Of a stretch of 64,000 nt of DNA, positions 1 through 9,366 are shown piece after piece; the first letter of the stretch is position 1, and the number at the start of each line of letters is the position of its first letter. Source of the DNA: Ignelater luminosus (taxonomy: Eukaryota; Arthropoda; Insecta; Coleoptera; Elateridae). The translations under genes were made by a program, and so were the position numbers. The notes below the pieces were generated by a model that was not told the DNA's origin, searched no databases, and worked only from the letters and a program-made list of their open reading frames with translations. Location: the NCBI GenBank assembly GCA_011009095.1, contig VTPC01090462.1, forward strand, positions 11,795 through 75,794. The letters run 5' to 3'.

Positions 1-2299
1 CACGGTGCACATTTAGTTACCGTGATGTTTAATCTTCTAAAGAAGCTTATAAGAAAGCTGAATATAATATTCCAACAAGGACATAACGTCGTTTTATTAG
101 TGATTCAAGACGTGAAAGTTTTCGTATGCTTAAACACTCTTCATAACATGTAGACAGTATTTGGTGTTATGCTGAAAAGTTAAGAGGTGTTGGTAAGCTA
201 CATTTGGACCTCCGTCTTGGGGAGAGAAGCCATTTACAACCACCGGAGTCACTTGTCCGAGATCATCATGAAATTTAGCGATGGGAACGTCCAAGGTGAC
301 TGAGTGTAGGTGTGCAGGATGTTTACTACACAAGGACGGCTAATCAAAGCGGTGGCATGTTGATTCTCAGTTTTGTTTACATCTGGAGGATTCTCCTACT
401 GTGATAGCGTTATAAGAGAAATGATATCAAAGCATAAATTGATGATGCTACTATGCTTTTTAAAATGTCAAATTAAATGTATTTTATTTATTAGTAAATT
501 CACCAAGTAGTTATTACTTAAATTTCAAATTTAGACATGAAACACAAAATGTGGGATCATATATGGTGATCATAAAAGTAAAGAATAGTGCAAGCGTATC
601 TATTTATATCTGCAGGACAGATAATGATTTTAAAAAATCTATAATAACAGTTAACGTGAAATAAGGTGTTTAGAGAGTTCTTAAAATTAGTAGAAGTTGT
701 ATTTTCCTATTGTTAAATAAAAAAAGCGAAACTACTAAACTGTAATTAAAAATTATTATTTAATAGATTATTTTGATTTTGTAAATACGTACTGCAAAAT
801 ACAAAATTTAATTTATTCTAATTCTTAATTACTATTTTCATTTCATTTTAAAGGTTATTGTTTGGAAATATAGCCATGAATTCAGTGACGATTACAATTT
901 ACTACGAGTAGTATCTGTAATGTGTGTTGCCTACCTTCAGGTAGTAGTACAACAAATCACGTTATGCTACTATGTGATGCCAAAATCATTATTTTGTCTG
1001 ACATACTAATCATAATAATTAAGTCTCATATAAAAATCTAAAATAATAAATCAACAAATTATTCAACCGGAAAAAATAAAAATTAATAGCTGAGTTGAAA
1101 TTTAAGTAAAAATCAATAAAAAATAAATAATTCTTAATTTTTCTTTATTTGCAAAGAATTGCAAAAGAATGGTATGCTTACGTTTGGTTTTCGTGAGAAT
1201 GACGTACGAATCAATTCCATTGTTAGTTTACTGCATACAGTGTGTCTTATAGGTATATTGAAAAGCGTTGACGTGAGAAACCGAACATAATTTTAAACAA
1301 TTTATTATATTGCAAACTACTTATACGGCTTACGGTTATAAAATACAATATTTAAAATTCTCTTTTTCAATATTTCTGAAACAATATGCGTCACTAAAAC
1401 GGAATATTCTGAATATTTGATATTGATTTACTTTTACATTTACTTAAAATTCTGTAAAGTAACAAAATCTTACGTTTGATTTCTACATCAGGCATCAACA
1501 TTTGAATTTTTAGAAAGATTTGGCACGTCACTGAATCAATAAATAGTTTTGTGGATTTTAAAATAAGTTTTTCAAGGCTTGTTTTTATTGCAATATCAGA
1601 CTTTCTTTGTGACAGTACTTTAGACATTAAATAAGTTTAATTTATATGTTTGTTACAAGTTTGATACAAAACTGGATTGTCAAACTGCGTTTTTGCAGGT
1701 ACTATACCTTCAACAATAATATTTGAATGTCGTCGGATTTATTTTTTTATAAAAAATTTTTATTTATTTATTTTATTAAGCAATTTGCTTACAATTTACT
1801 ACTTATTTGCACTGAACATTATAAATACTATAAATACAAGTTATTAAAAATAATAAAATACAAAATTATAAATAAAATATAAAACAAGTTATTAAAATAA
1901 GTTATTAAAATAAGAAAAATACAAATAAACGTTGAATAGATATTATTAACAATTTTAAATATGTTGTTTTATATTTGTGTTTACATAATTTACACTTAAA
2001 TATTTAATAAACTCGTGTCAAAAGTAATGATTTTTGATACACTCTTTGATGTCAAAAGCGACCCAACGAAATAATTTTGAGCACTAATGTCAAAAATATT
2101 ACTTTTGGGCACTAGTGCTTAAAAAGGCCCCCTTTGACACCAAGCACTAAATAAATAAAATTGTTTTGGACACGGGCGTAGACAAAATAGCCAAAAGAGC
2201 AAGTTTTTTGCACTCATTCATGCAAACAAATTGCTCTTTTGGCACTTGTTGCATAATATACTGTTGTATTTCTCTAATTATTTCTTTAAGCTCATATAG
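1..2299. other. AT-rich intergenic sequence, no gene recognised
   Basis: No gene is supported here. Positions 130-333 on the minus strand hold a 67-codon open frame of fairly balanced composition that I do not recognise; it has no visible neighbours or splice context and may be chance or an old transposon fragment. Positions 1740-1990 are nearly pure A/T. Positions 2030-2230 repeat words such as gtcaaaa and gcacta several times, which looks like low-complexity drift. Confidence 0.5.
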
Positions 2300-2301
2300 T
2301 A

Positions 2302-2332
2302 AAGGGTTTTCCAATAAGAGGTGTTATTTTGA
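2302..2332 (+). repeat. left terminal inverted repeat of the mariner
   Basis: This 31-bp terminal repeat begins AAGGGTTTTCC and ends TTATTTTGA. It matches the right repeat exactly in inverted orientation and is preceded by TA. Confidence 0.95.
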
Positions 2333-2415
2333 ATAGCCCGCTATTTCGGTAGATGTCACTTTTGAAGCTATCATTTTTTGACATTTGACAAGTAGAAACT
2401 ACGCCATTAATAAAT

Positions 2416-3501
2416 ATGGAACGATACACGCTTCAACAACGCATTGAAATTATTAAAATTCACTATAAAAATGGTGAAAATTTGGCAGAGACGGTTCGTA
2501 AAACTCGAACATTTTTGGGTCACCGTGAAGCACCTTGTCGGACCGCAATACAGAAATTGGTGAAAAAATTCGAGCTCTTGGGACAAGTTAGTGATGTGAA
2601 GAATAAAACCCGTGCACGTCGCTCAAGAACAGCCGAGAATATTGCTGTTGTAGCCGAAAGTGTTAAAGAAAACCCAGGTTTGTCCATTCCTCGTCGTTCT
2701 TTGGAATTAGCCATTCCACAAACGTCATTACACCGTATTTTGCATAAAGATTTGGGTCTTAAGGCTTATAAAGTCCAGTTAACACAAGAACTCAAGCCGG
2801 CCGATCATCAACAACGTCGTGTCTTTGCTGATTGGGTCGTTGAAATGCATGAAAATGATCCAGAATTCCATCGAAAAATCATCTTGAGTGATGAGGCCCA
2901 TTTCCACCTCGGTGGCTTCGTCAACAAGCAAAATTGTCGGATCTGGGGCTCAGAAAATCCAAGAGTTATTGTTGAAAAGTCTCTCTATCCTCAACGTGTG
3001 ACTGTTTGGTGCGGTTTATGGTCCGGCGGAGTCATTGGACCTTACTTTTTCGAAAATGAGGCTGGAGCAACAGTTACGGTGACTGGATTGCGCTATCGAG
3101 AGATCATTAACGATTTTTTATGGCCGGAATTGGATGGTATTGATCTGGACAACGTTTACTTTCAACAAGACGGCGCTACGTGCCACACAAGCAACGAAAC
3201 CATTGATCTTTTACGGAAAAAGTTTCCGGACCGTGTTATCTCTCGAAGAGGTGATCACAATTGGCCACCGAGATCTTGTGATTTAACACCTTGCGACTTC
3301 TTTCTTTGGGGCCACGTGAAAGAGAAGGTCTACGCCAACAGCCCAGCGTCGATTCAAGACCTCAAAGATGGAATACGTGAGCCTATCGAGGACATAGGGC
3401 AGCCACTTTGCGATTTGGTTATGGAAAATTTCATGAAAAGGATATTGTCCTGTAAGCGTGGTCGTGGTGGTCATTTGCCTGATGTTATTTTCCACTATTA
3501 A
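2416..3501 (+). CDS. mariner transposase, DD41D / rosa-type, intact
   Basis: This 361-residue protein should cut the element out and reinsert it at TA dinucleotides by DDE chemistry. The N-terminal half (about residues 1-130) looks like the paired helix-turn-helix DNA-binding region of mariner transposases; its start, MERYTLQQRIEIIKIHYKNG, resembles the DUF4817-type N-terminus. The catalytic domain follows: first Asp in ILSDEAHFH (residue 159), second in YFQQDGATCH (residue 252), third in DLTPCDFFLWG (residue 294). That gives 92 and 41 intervening residues, hence DD41D; classic mariners are DD34D. No frameshift or stop interrupts the gene, and the length is near the family norm. The start at 2416 is the first ATG after the left terminal repeat, and the TAA stop lies 74 bp before the right repeat. 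The frame alone does not prove activity. Confidence 0.95.
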   Translation: MERYTLQQRIEIIKIHYKNGENLAETVRKTRTFLGHREAPCRTAIQKLVKKFELLGQVSDVKNKTRARRSRTAENIAVVAESVKENPGLSIPRRSLELAIPQTSLHRILHKDLGLKAYKVQLTQELKPADHQQRRVFADWVVEMHENDPEFHRKIILSDEAHFHLGGFVNKQNCRIWGSENPRVIVEKSLYPQRVTVWCGLWSGGVIGPYFFENEAGATVTVTGLRYREIINDFLWPELDGIDLDNVYFQQDGATCHTSNETIDLLRKKFPDRVISRRGDHNWPPRSCDLTPCDFFLWGHVKEKVYANSPASIQDLKDGIREPIEDIGQPLCDLVMENFMKRILSCKRGRGGHLPDVIFHY

Positions 3502-3575
3502 CGGCATACCTTCCTCTTTATAATGAAATAAACATCCGATCATTTATATTAAGAAATGGCACTTTTCTTTGAATA

Positions 3576-3606
3576 TCAAAATAACACCTCTTATTGGAAA
3601 ACCCTT
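3576..3606 (-). repeat. right terminal inverted repeat of the mariner
   Basis: This is the exact inverted copy of 2302-2332 and is followed by TA at 3607-3608. Confidence 0.95.
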
Positions 3607-3612
3607 TATATA

Positions 3613-4030
3613 CAGGGTGTTAAAAAACCATTTAAATATTTAAGGGGCATATAGTACGATCAAAAACAACATGGGTCCGGAAATCCACGGTTTTCGAGAT
3701 AAGAGCGATTTCTATTTTTGAAAGCGAAAGAAGACGCAACTTTCATTATCAGTTTAGTGCCATGCATACGCCGTTTTCGAGATAAAAGCGTTTTTGTTTG
3801 GTTGCTTTAATCAAAGAAACTACGACTTTCTCTAAAGTAAAACAAATGTTTTCATAAATTGTATTATTATCAGTTTGCAGTACTATGCAGACGCACAACC
3901 GAGCTTTTTAGAAAGGTTATGGAGTTCCTTCTTAAAAAGATGTAGAGCCTGTGTCGATGTGGAAGGAGAACATATCGAACATCTTCTGTAATAATCGTGT
4001 TCTGTAGCTCTAAACCTAAAAAGTACGGTT
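3613..4030 (+). pseudogene. internally deleted Tc1/mariner-superfamily remnant
   Basis: A TA followed by CAGGGTGTT (from 3611) resembles the end of common insect DNA transposons. Two diverged copies of the word ttttcgagataagagcg lie near 3692 and 3775. Positions 3906-3989 then read in frame as SFLERLWSSFLKRC followed by RACVDVEGEHIEHLL and a stop. This resembles the C-terminal tail (GGHFEHLL-like) found in Tc1/mariner-superfamily transposases. The end lies close to the C-terminal code with no catalytic domain between, so the copy is internally deleted. The family assignment is from memory of the motif. The right boundary is not visible. Confidence 0.5.
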
Positions 4031-4401
4031 GATTTGCAGACATATCACAAATGTTTTATCAATAAAGACACAAAATGATCCTCAAAAAGTTTTAAAATGT
4101 TATGTGAGGTCTGTATTCCTTGGTTTAGTTCAAGACAAAGATTTTCTATAGCATACGTATTTATAAATTCAGACACCTCCTGACGAAGATGTAGTTCCCA
4201 GAAAGTTAACCTCAAGATGCTGTATTTCTCTTCTGATTATGTATATGTGACAAAAACAATGAAGACAATGAATAGTTAGCGATATGACACAAGAGGGCTT
4301 TGAAAACCCAATTTACCTTACCGTAACGGCCGAAAAATGGTGGAAAATAAAACATTGGACGTCATCATAATATGAAGTCAAAGACCATCAGCAAAAAAAA
4401 G

Positions 4402-4560
4402 CGTTTGAAAATGAACCCACATGAAAATGCTCCCCATATCTTGGACGAGCAGAATTACAATTATCATTCTTAAAAGTAAGGTTGATGGTAAAAATAGGGC
4501 AGGAAGAAGGCAACAGTTAATCTTGTTTCCAAAATATTAAGAAATTGACTGGAAAAAATT
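4402..4560 (+). pseudogene. decayed non-LTR retrotransposon (LINE) C-terminus
   Basis: In one frame from 4424 the sequence reads KMLPISWTSRITIIILKSKV and then DGKNRAGRRQQ. This follows the familiar RRMLRISWTD...GKR..GRR pattern found after the reverse transcriptase domain in many insect LINE ORFs. Just upstream, TTTGAA plus ATG with one inserted base fits the usual FEMW part of the same motif. A stop follows within the next 10-15 codons and no poly(A) tail is obvious. It is an old, non-functional fragment. Confidence 0.6.
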
Positions 4561-7500
4561 TCAAAAAACCAAAAAGGGGATTTTATGGAAGTGATCGTTA
4601 ACTTCTGATACCAAAAATAGTGTTAGAAGTAGAAGATATAGATAAACCAAAAAAAGTGATATCCGGTACTTTACCTATCCCCTGAAACAATTAGATTGAA
4701 GTTATCTAAAATTCATCGGATTGTACAAGACAGATTGATGTCTGATTCATATATGCGCTAAAAGATACAAATTTCTATATAAAGTATCTTAAGTTAACTT
4801 GAGCTGGGTATTAGTCCGCAGTTTCGTTGTTATCATCACGTTAAAGATATATGCCCGGTTTCTTCTCTCCTTTCACTAGCTAATGATTTATTGAAGCTTT
4901 TTTGGAAATTTAGACAACCGTTATCTGGTTTTAACAAGAATAAAAAGGACAAAATATTTAAATTTACTGAAGAGGGCCTTTAGATTAGTCTATGTCCTTT
5001 TTATTATTTTACATTTCGCAGTGAATTCAAAAAAACAATAAAGTACTCTTTGAACAGCTGGTAAACAAAAAATTGGAGAGTACAATCGTCCTCAACTAGA
5101 TACCTATTGTAGACCATTTAAGAAAGTAAGTTAAGAGGCGGCTCAAGTCAAGTCAAATTAACGTTGATTTGGTCATCGCGAAGGTAGCTTGGCTGTTAAG
5201 GAATCCTTTCTTTTCCAGTCCGTGGAATAGAATTTTATAGTGAAAATGAGAATCGCAGTGTTATTGCATACGCGCAAGTGGATGTGGTTTTGTTGAGTTT
5301 AAATGACAGAGGTTCAAATAAAGCCGGCAGCGTGCAATCCCCGATGGTTCCTAGTGGATGTGTTGGTGGAAGCGAGATCTACTGTAAAAAGTAGTAATAA
5401 TAATAACTTTCGGTTCCTGCCTCCTGCTTGCTTTGAACAGTCGGCTGGAGTGGAGCCGTAAAGGCACTGCGCCTAGGGATGGAAGTGTACAAGACATAAA
5501 ACCGGGACTAGCGTTTAGTGAAACTGCAGCACTCCTCCGTATACGTCTTAGCTGTTGTCGCCCTTTCCTTTTGAAAGGCCCACTTGGCACAACTGGTTAT
5601 CTCCTGTAACACACAAATCTGTATATCTACATATTAAATATCATTACAAGAGTTTAGTTCCAGAGTCTGTTTTTTAATAGTAAAATAAGAAAGCCAGAAC
5701 AATGTTGAATGAGCTAGGGCCAAGTTGATAAAAAACGATTCTTTTCAGAGTTGGTGGTCCTCTGCGATGGCATCTGAAAACAAATAAACAAGAACAGTAT
5801 CTATGCTTGATGTGGAACTGAATGCGAATGTATGCAGAAAAGAGTAGTGTTTTGCTTATCTGAAGTGAAGCGAAGCGTTCTCTAAAACATTCTCCATTTT
5901 CTGTGGAAGATTGTCAGAGTGGGCAAGTTGACCCTTTTTCGTAGATGTTTACACTTTCCCTTAGGTCTATAAAGAGGAAGATTTGGGAATGTTCGAAGAA
6001 TGTCAAAAACGTATTTTAAATTGAAGTCAACCGTAGACAGAATCTGAAAAGTGCATCTACAAAAAACAATTCCCGCTAGTCAGCATGAAAAGAGATTCCA
6101 TACGGATTACAGCCTTGTTTAGATATTGGAAACTGGAATCGACCTAAAGAGCTGTCCTCCGCATACTTTGAAATGCTATGGTAATAAAAGATGGATAGTG
6201 TAAGTGTAACATAGAGCCTTGGAGGACACCAGCGAGCAGGGTACTGTCCCAAAGACAACATCTCACATGAAAGAATTTGTCAAAAACACGCTATATATCG
6301 AGAAGAATGAGTGTAAAGTAGCAACCACAAAACTGAATCTGTGAGAACAGAGATTCTTTAAGTATTTTCTGCTTTAGAAATTTAACTGTCATTACCACCG
6401 TGGCTTACTTCCACGTGAATAAGAAATGGCCGTAGTGTCTAAGCAGTTATTAAAAATATTGATCAGAAGCAGGAAGCTGGAGAAAGATTTTTCCTATTAG
6501 AGTGTTCTTTCCCGGAACTAAGTTCTTACCGGTGGGATGCCGGCCGTCTCATCCTCTCAGGCCGCTCGTTATCCATAAGCAAGACAGTCTAAAGAAGTTG
6601 CTTCATTGGTTGTTCACAACTATAAATTCTTGGCTTAAATTATCTTCAAAAATCTCCACATTTTAATTAAACGGTTTTTCAAAAGACGACACAGTTATAT
6701 AAGTGGTACCACAAGTAAACTTAGGTTCTTGGTCCATGTTTTTAGACAAAGTTAATAAATCACTGCTTAATTGAGTTAGCAAACACATTATTTAGATATT
6801 GGTGGTTATCTGAAGTTTGGCCATGGATAGATAGTTTTTACAGGAGGCTCCTAATGATTTCATTGTCCTTCAATACGTCAAGAAGACCATTTTTCTCATA
6901 AAAAAAATCTTTACTATTTTGTGTTTCAACAGTAAACAGTGTTGAACATCTTCAGTACGTAACTAGATTAAACTACATTGTATATTACTAGATAGTTTTA
7001 CAAGCAAGGCTTATCATTACTTTAAAGAAAAAACGGATCGAACATATTACGCTTTTAGATTAAATTGATACGTATCTGTCTATTTCGCTCTTCATTATAA
7101 TTTTTATTTCGTTTGTTGCTAGTATCATCGATATTTTAAAAATTTTTTAAGACAGCAGTTTTTAATTATCAAATTCATCCTTCATTTAAAAGATTAATTG
7201 CTTCCTACTGATCTTTTTTTTCTGTAGGAAGGATATCGATACGAATAACTACTACTGGAGTTTCTGCTACGCACACATAATGTATCAATAATATTTTTGT
7301 ACTAAATCGAATGGATTTTTGCTTAAAATAAGATAAACTGTAAATTTATGTAAAAAGAAAAATCAATAATTGAATAATTCCTTAATTAGTGCAATGCGAT
7401 ATATGAACATGCCATTTGATAACAAATTTATAATAACAATTTTTTTAATCTTCTTAAAATCTGACAACTGAATATGTTAGCTGGTTTTGTTCTTTTATTT

Positions 7501-7961
7501 TCTATCTTACAGATATAAATATGAAACTTAAATATACATAGATTTTGAATATTTTATAATTTTGAATAGCAATAGGAGTATGTATAGTTTGCTGCCAATT
7601 AATTTAGCAATAAAGTTACAACAAAAGTTTCATTGTATTTCAGAGATTTTAACACGTCGAACTTATTAGAGCATGCAGATAGTTTAATTAAAGTCTAAAA
7701 ATACAAAGAAAAGTTAAAATTATTTTTTACTTTTAATTTAAAAATTCAAATATAGAAACATCTGAATACGGTCCTGGCTAGTATCACCTTCAAAAAAATA
7801 AACAGTTTTTTTTCTCTCTGGATTGTTTTTTTATTCCTTATAATTCACCCTTACAACACAAACACGAAGCCCATTGTGCAGCGCTCTGGTGGAGGGTAGG
7901 TAAATTAAAATGAGTGAGTTTGTCATGCCACCCCATTGGAACATGTATTAACAGTTGCATA
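4561..7961. other. no gene recognised; probable decayed mobile DNA then AT-rich sequence
   Basis: Positions about 4560-6600 have a more balanced composition than the surroundings, as expected of old transposon sequence, but I could not identify a family or a convincing reading frame. Short open frames at 5351-5590 and 6076-6261 (minus) have no recognisable motif. Positions 6600-7840 are AT-rich. A more complex patch lies at 7845-7960. Confidence 0.4.
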
Positions 7962-7978
7962 AATAAAGGCGCTTTATT
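7962..7978. terminator. palindromic two-way poly(A) signal candidate
   Basis: AATAAAG, a 3-base spacer and CTTTATT form a perfect inverted repeat, so AATAAA is present on both strands. On the minus strand it lies about 1.4 kb past the stop codon of the BCL11-family gene. Closer minus-strand AATAAA words occur near 8132, 8046 and 8037, so the cleavage site actually used cannot be chosen from sequence alone. Confidence 0.35.
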
Positions 7979-8479
7979 TTACTTTTAAAGAAGAAGCTCT
8001 GACGCGGCACAATTTGTACGTTTTTAAAAAATGATTTTTATTGGATTTATTTGCGTGTTCAAATATATTTCTTTTTAAGAAGATATTCTTAATTATTGTA
8101 AACAAATCCAAAAACTAAAGGATTACCTGAATTTATTCGGAATTTTCTAAATAATAAAGAAACGCAATTTTGATGTTAAGAATAAAATAACTTTTCAATC
8201 AGCTTTAGTGTCTAATAATTTCCTTTTGCAGCTATTTATATTTAAGCTGAGGAATTAGGTACTAGGTAATTAAAGATGAAAAAATACAACAGTCAAGATT
8301 GTAATGAATTTAATGTAATACACACTGAATGAGGAGTTCAGTATAGGAACACATTTAGTACAAGTTTAATAGTGTGTAGCCCATACGAACGCCGTAGTGC
8401 TACAACCATCGCTCAAATAAATAAAAAATATTTCATATAACATAGTATTTAACATTAATAGTTTACAAATACATTCCTG

Positions 8480-8562
8480 TGATGCTTGATAGTGCGGGTA
8501 TCTAACAATAAGTTAAGTATATCAACCATCTGATCAAATGACACACGAACTATCAAGCATCA
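8480..8562. repeat. 14-bp perfect inverted repeat, 55-bp spacer
   Basis: TGATGCTTGATAGT (8480-8493) and its exact reverse complement (8549-8562) flank a 55-base AT-rich spacer. It could be a stem in the 3' UTR or the ends of a tiny MITE. I see no clear target duplication. Confidence 0.6.
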
Positions 8563-9034
8563 ACGCCGAAGAGGCTATAAAGACCCTGGTCCACTGTTTA
8601 ATAATACTAATATTGCGTTATGAGATGTATTTAGGAATTATTCGTTTCTTGCTTTTTTTAATATTATATTACTCAAAAATTCCGGATATGCTCCTACTCA
8701 TTTTAAAATTTTCGTTACATTCTAGTATTTTTTTCTAATCAATGAATTATTTTCTAACAAACGACCCTGTGAGCAAACAGGGGCAGGCGTATGCGGATGT
8801 AAGAATCCGACTTCTAACACCGAGATTATGTAGTTAACTTTCAAAAACATGGATTCGCACGTAAAACTAAAACATTCATAGGAAATTTGAACATTTTTAC
8901 CGAGACATTTGTACAATAAAACATCGGTACAGCGAAGGAGACGGCAATAAATACTGTTATTTACATTTGCGCTACTGGCCAGAAGTGATATGATCCGGGA
9001 ATGTACAGTGGGACCGAGGCGGCGGCGGAGTGCG

Positions 9035-9062
9035 CCATTTCACCGTCTATGCGATGAAATGG
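9035..9062 (-). repeat. 8-bp perfect hairpin in GC-rich 3' UTR
   Basis: CCATTTCA and TGAAATGG form a perfect 8-bp stem with a 12-base loop. Flanking GCGC words on both sides could extend it with an asymmetric bulge. It lies about 305 bases after the stop codon on the transcribed strand. Confidence 0.55.
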
Positions 9063-9366
9063 TCCACGGCGCGGGCCCTCCAGGTCCCTCAGTCTCAAAC
9101 AACAACCTAGTACTAATTACAAATATACATGGATCAATAATAAAATCAATAATAATGACAATGGTTACGAAATTTAAACATTGCTTTGGTATCAGTTACA
9201 TAGAACAATAGTGACAACTTATAATGTTATAATAATTAATAGCAAATAGAACGCTGGAATACAGTCTGAAGTTTGCCACCGTTCACAATTAGCTAAAAGT
9301 TCGTGTGGACTAGTACGTGAGACTTGGCGGGGGCGGTGGTAAACGTAAGCCGCCCCAAGTGTAGAG

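Larger units (their letters stand above)
2302..3606 (+). mobile_element. complete mariner element, DD41D (rosa-type)
   Basis: This is a 1305-bp element with 31-bp terminal inverted repeats that are identical base for base (2302-2332 and 3576-3606). It is flanked by the TA target duplication expected for the Tc1/mariner superfamily (2300-2301 and 3607-3608). It contains one uninterrupted transposase gene. Perfect terminal repeats and an intact gene argue for a recent insertion. The spacing of the catalytic residues places it in the DD41D group, of which rosa mariners are the known members. On its right it abuts an older CAGGGTGT-ended remnant. Confidence 0.95.
7972..9366 (-). other. probable 3' UTR of the BCL11-family gene
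   Basis: This is the sequence directly downstream of the TGA stop on the gene's strand. There is no minus-strand AATAAA between 9366 and about 8137, so a 3' UTR of at least about 1.2 kb is likely. The proximal part (about 8960-9366) is GC-rich and contains a hairpin; the distal part is AT-rich and contains a 14-bp inverted repeat. The 3' boundary is inferred only. Confidence 0.45.

Noticed and set aside
130..333. 67-codon minus-strand frame at the left edge
   Set aside because: Its composition is plausible for coding sequence, but I recognise no family and see no flanking splice sites I can defend.
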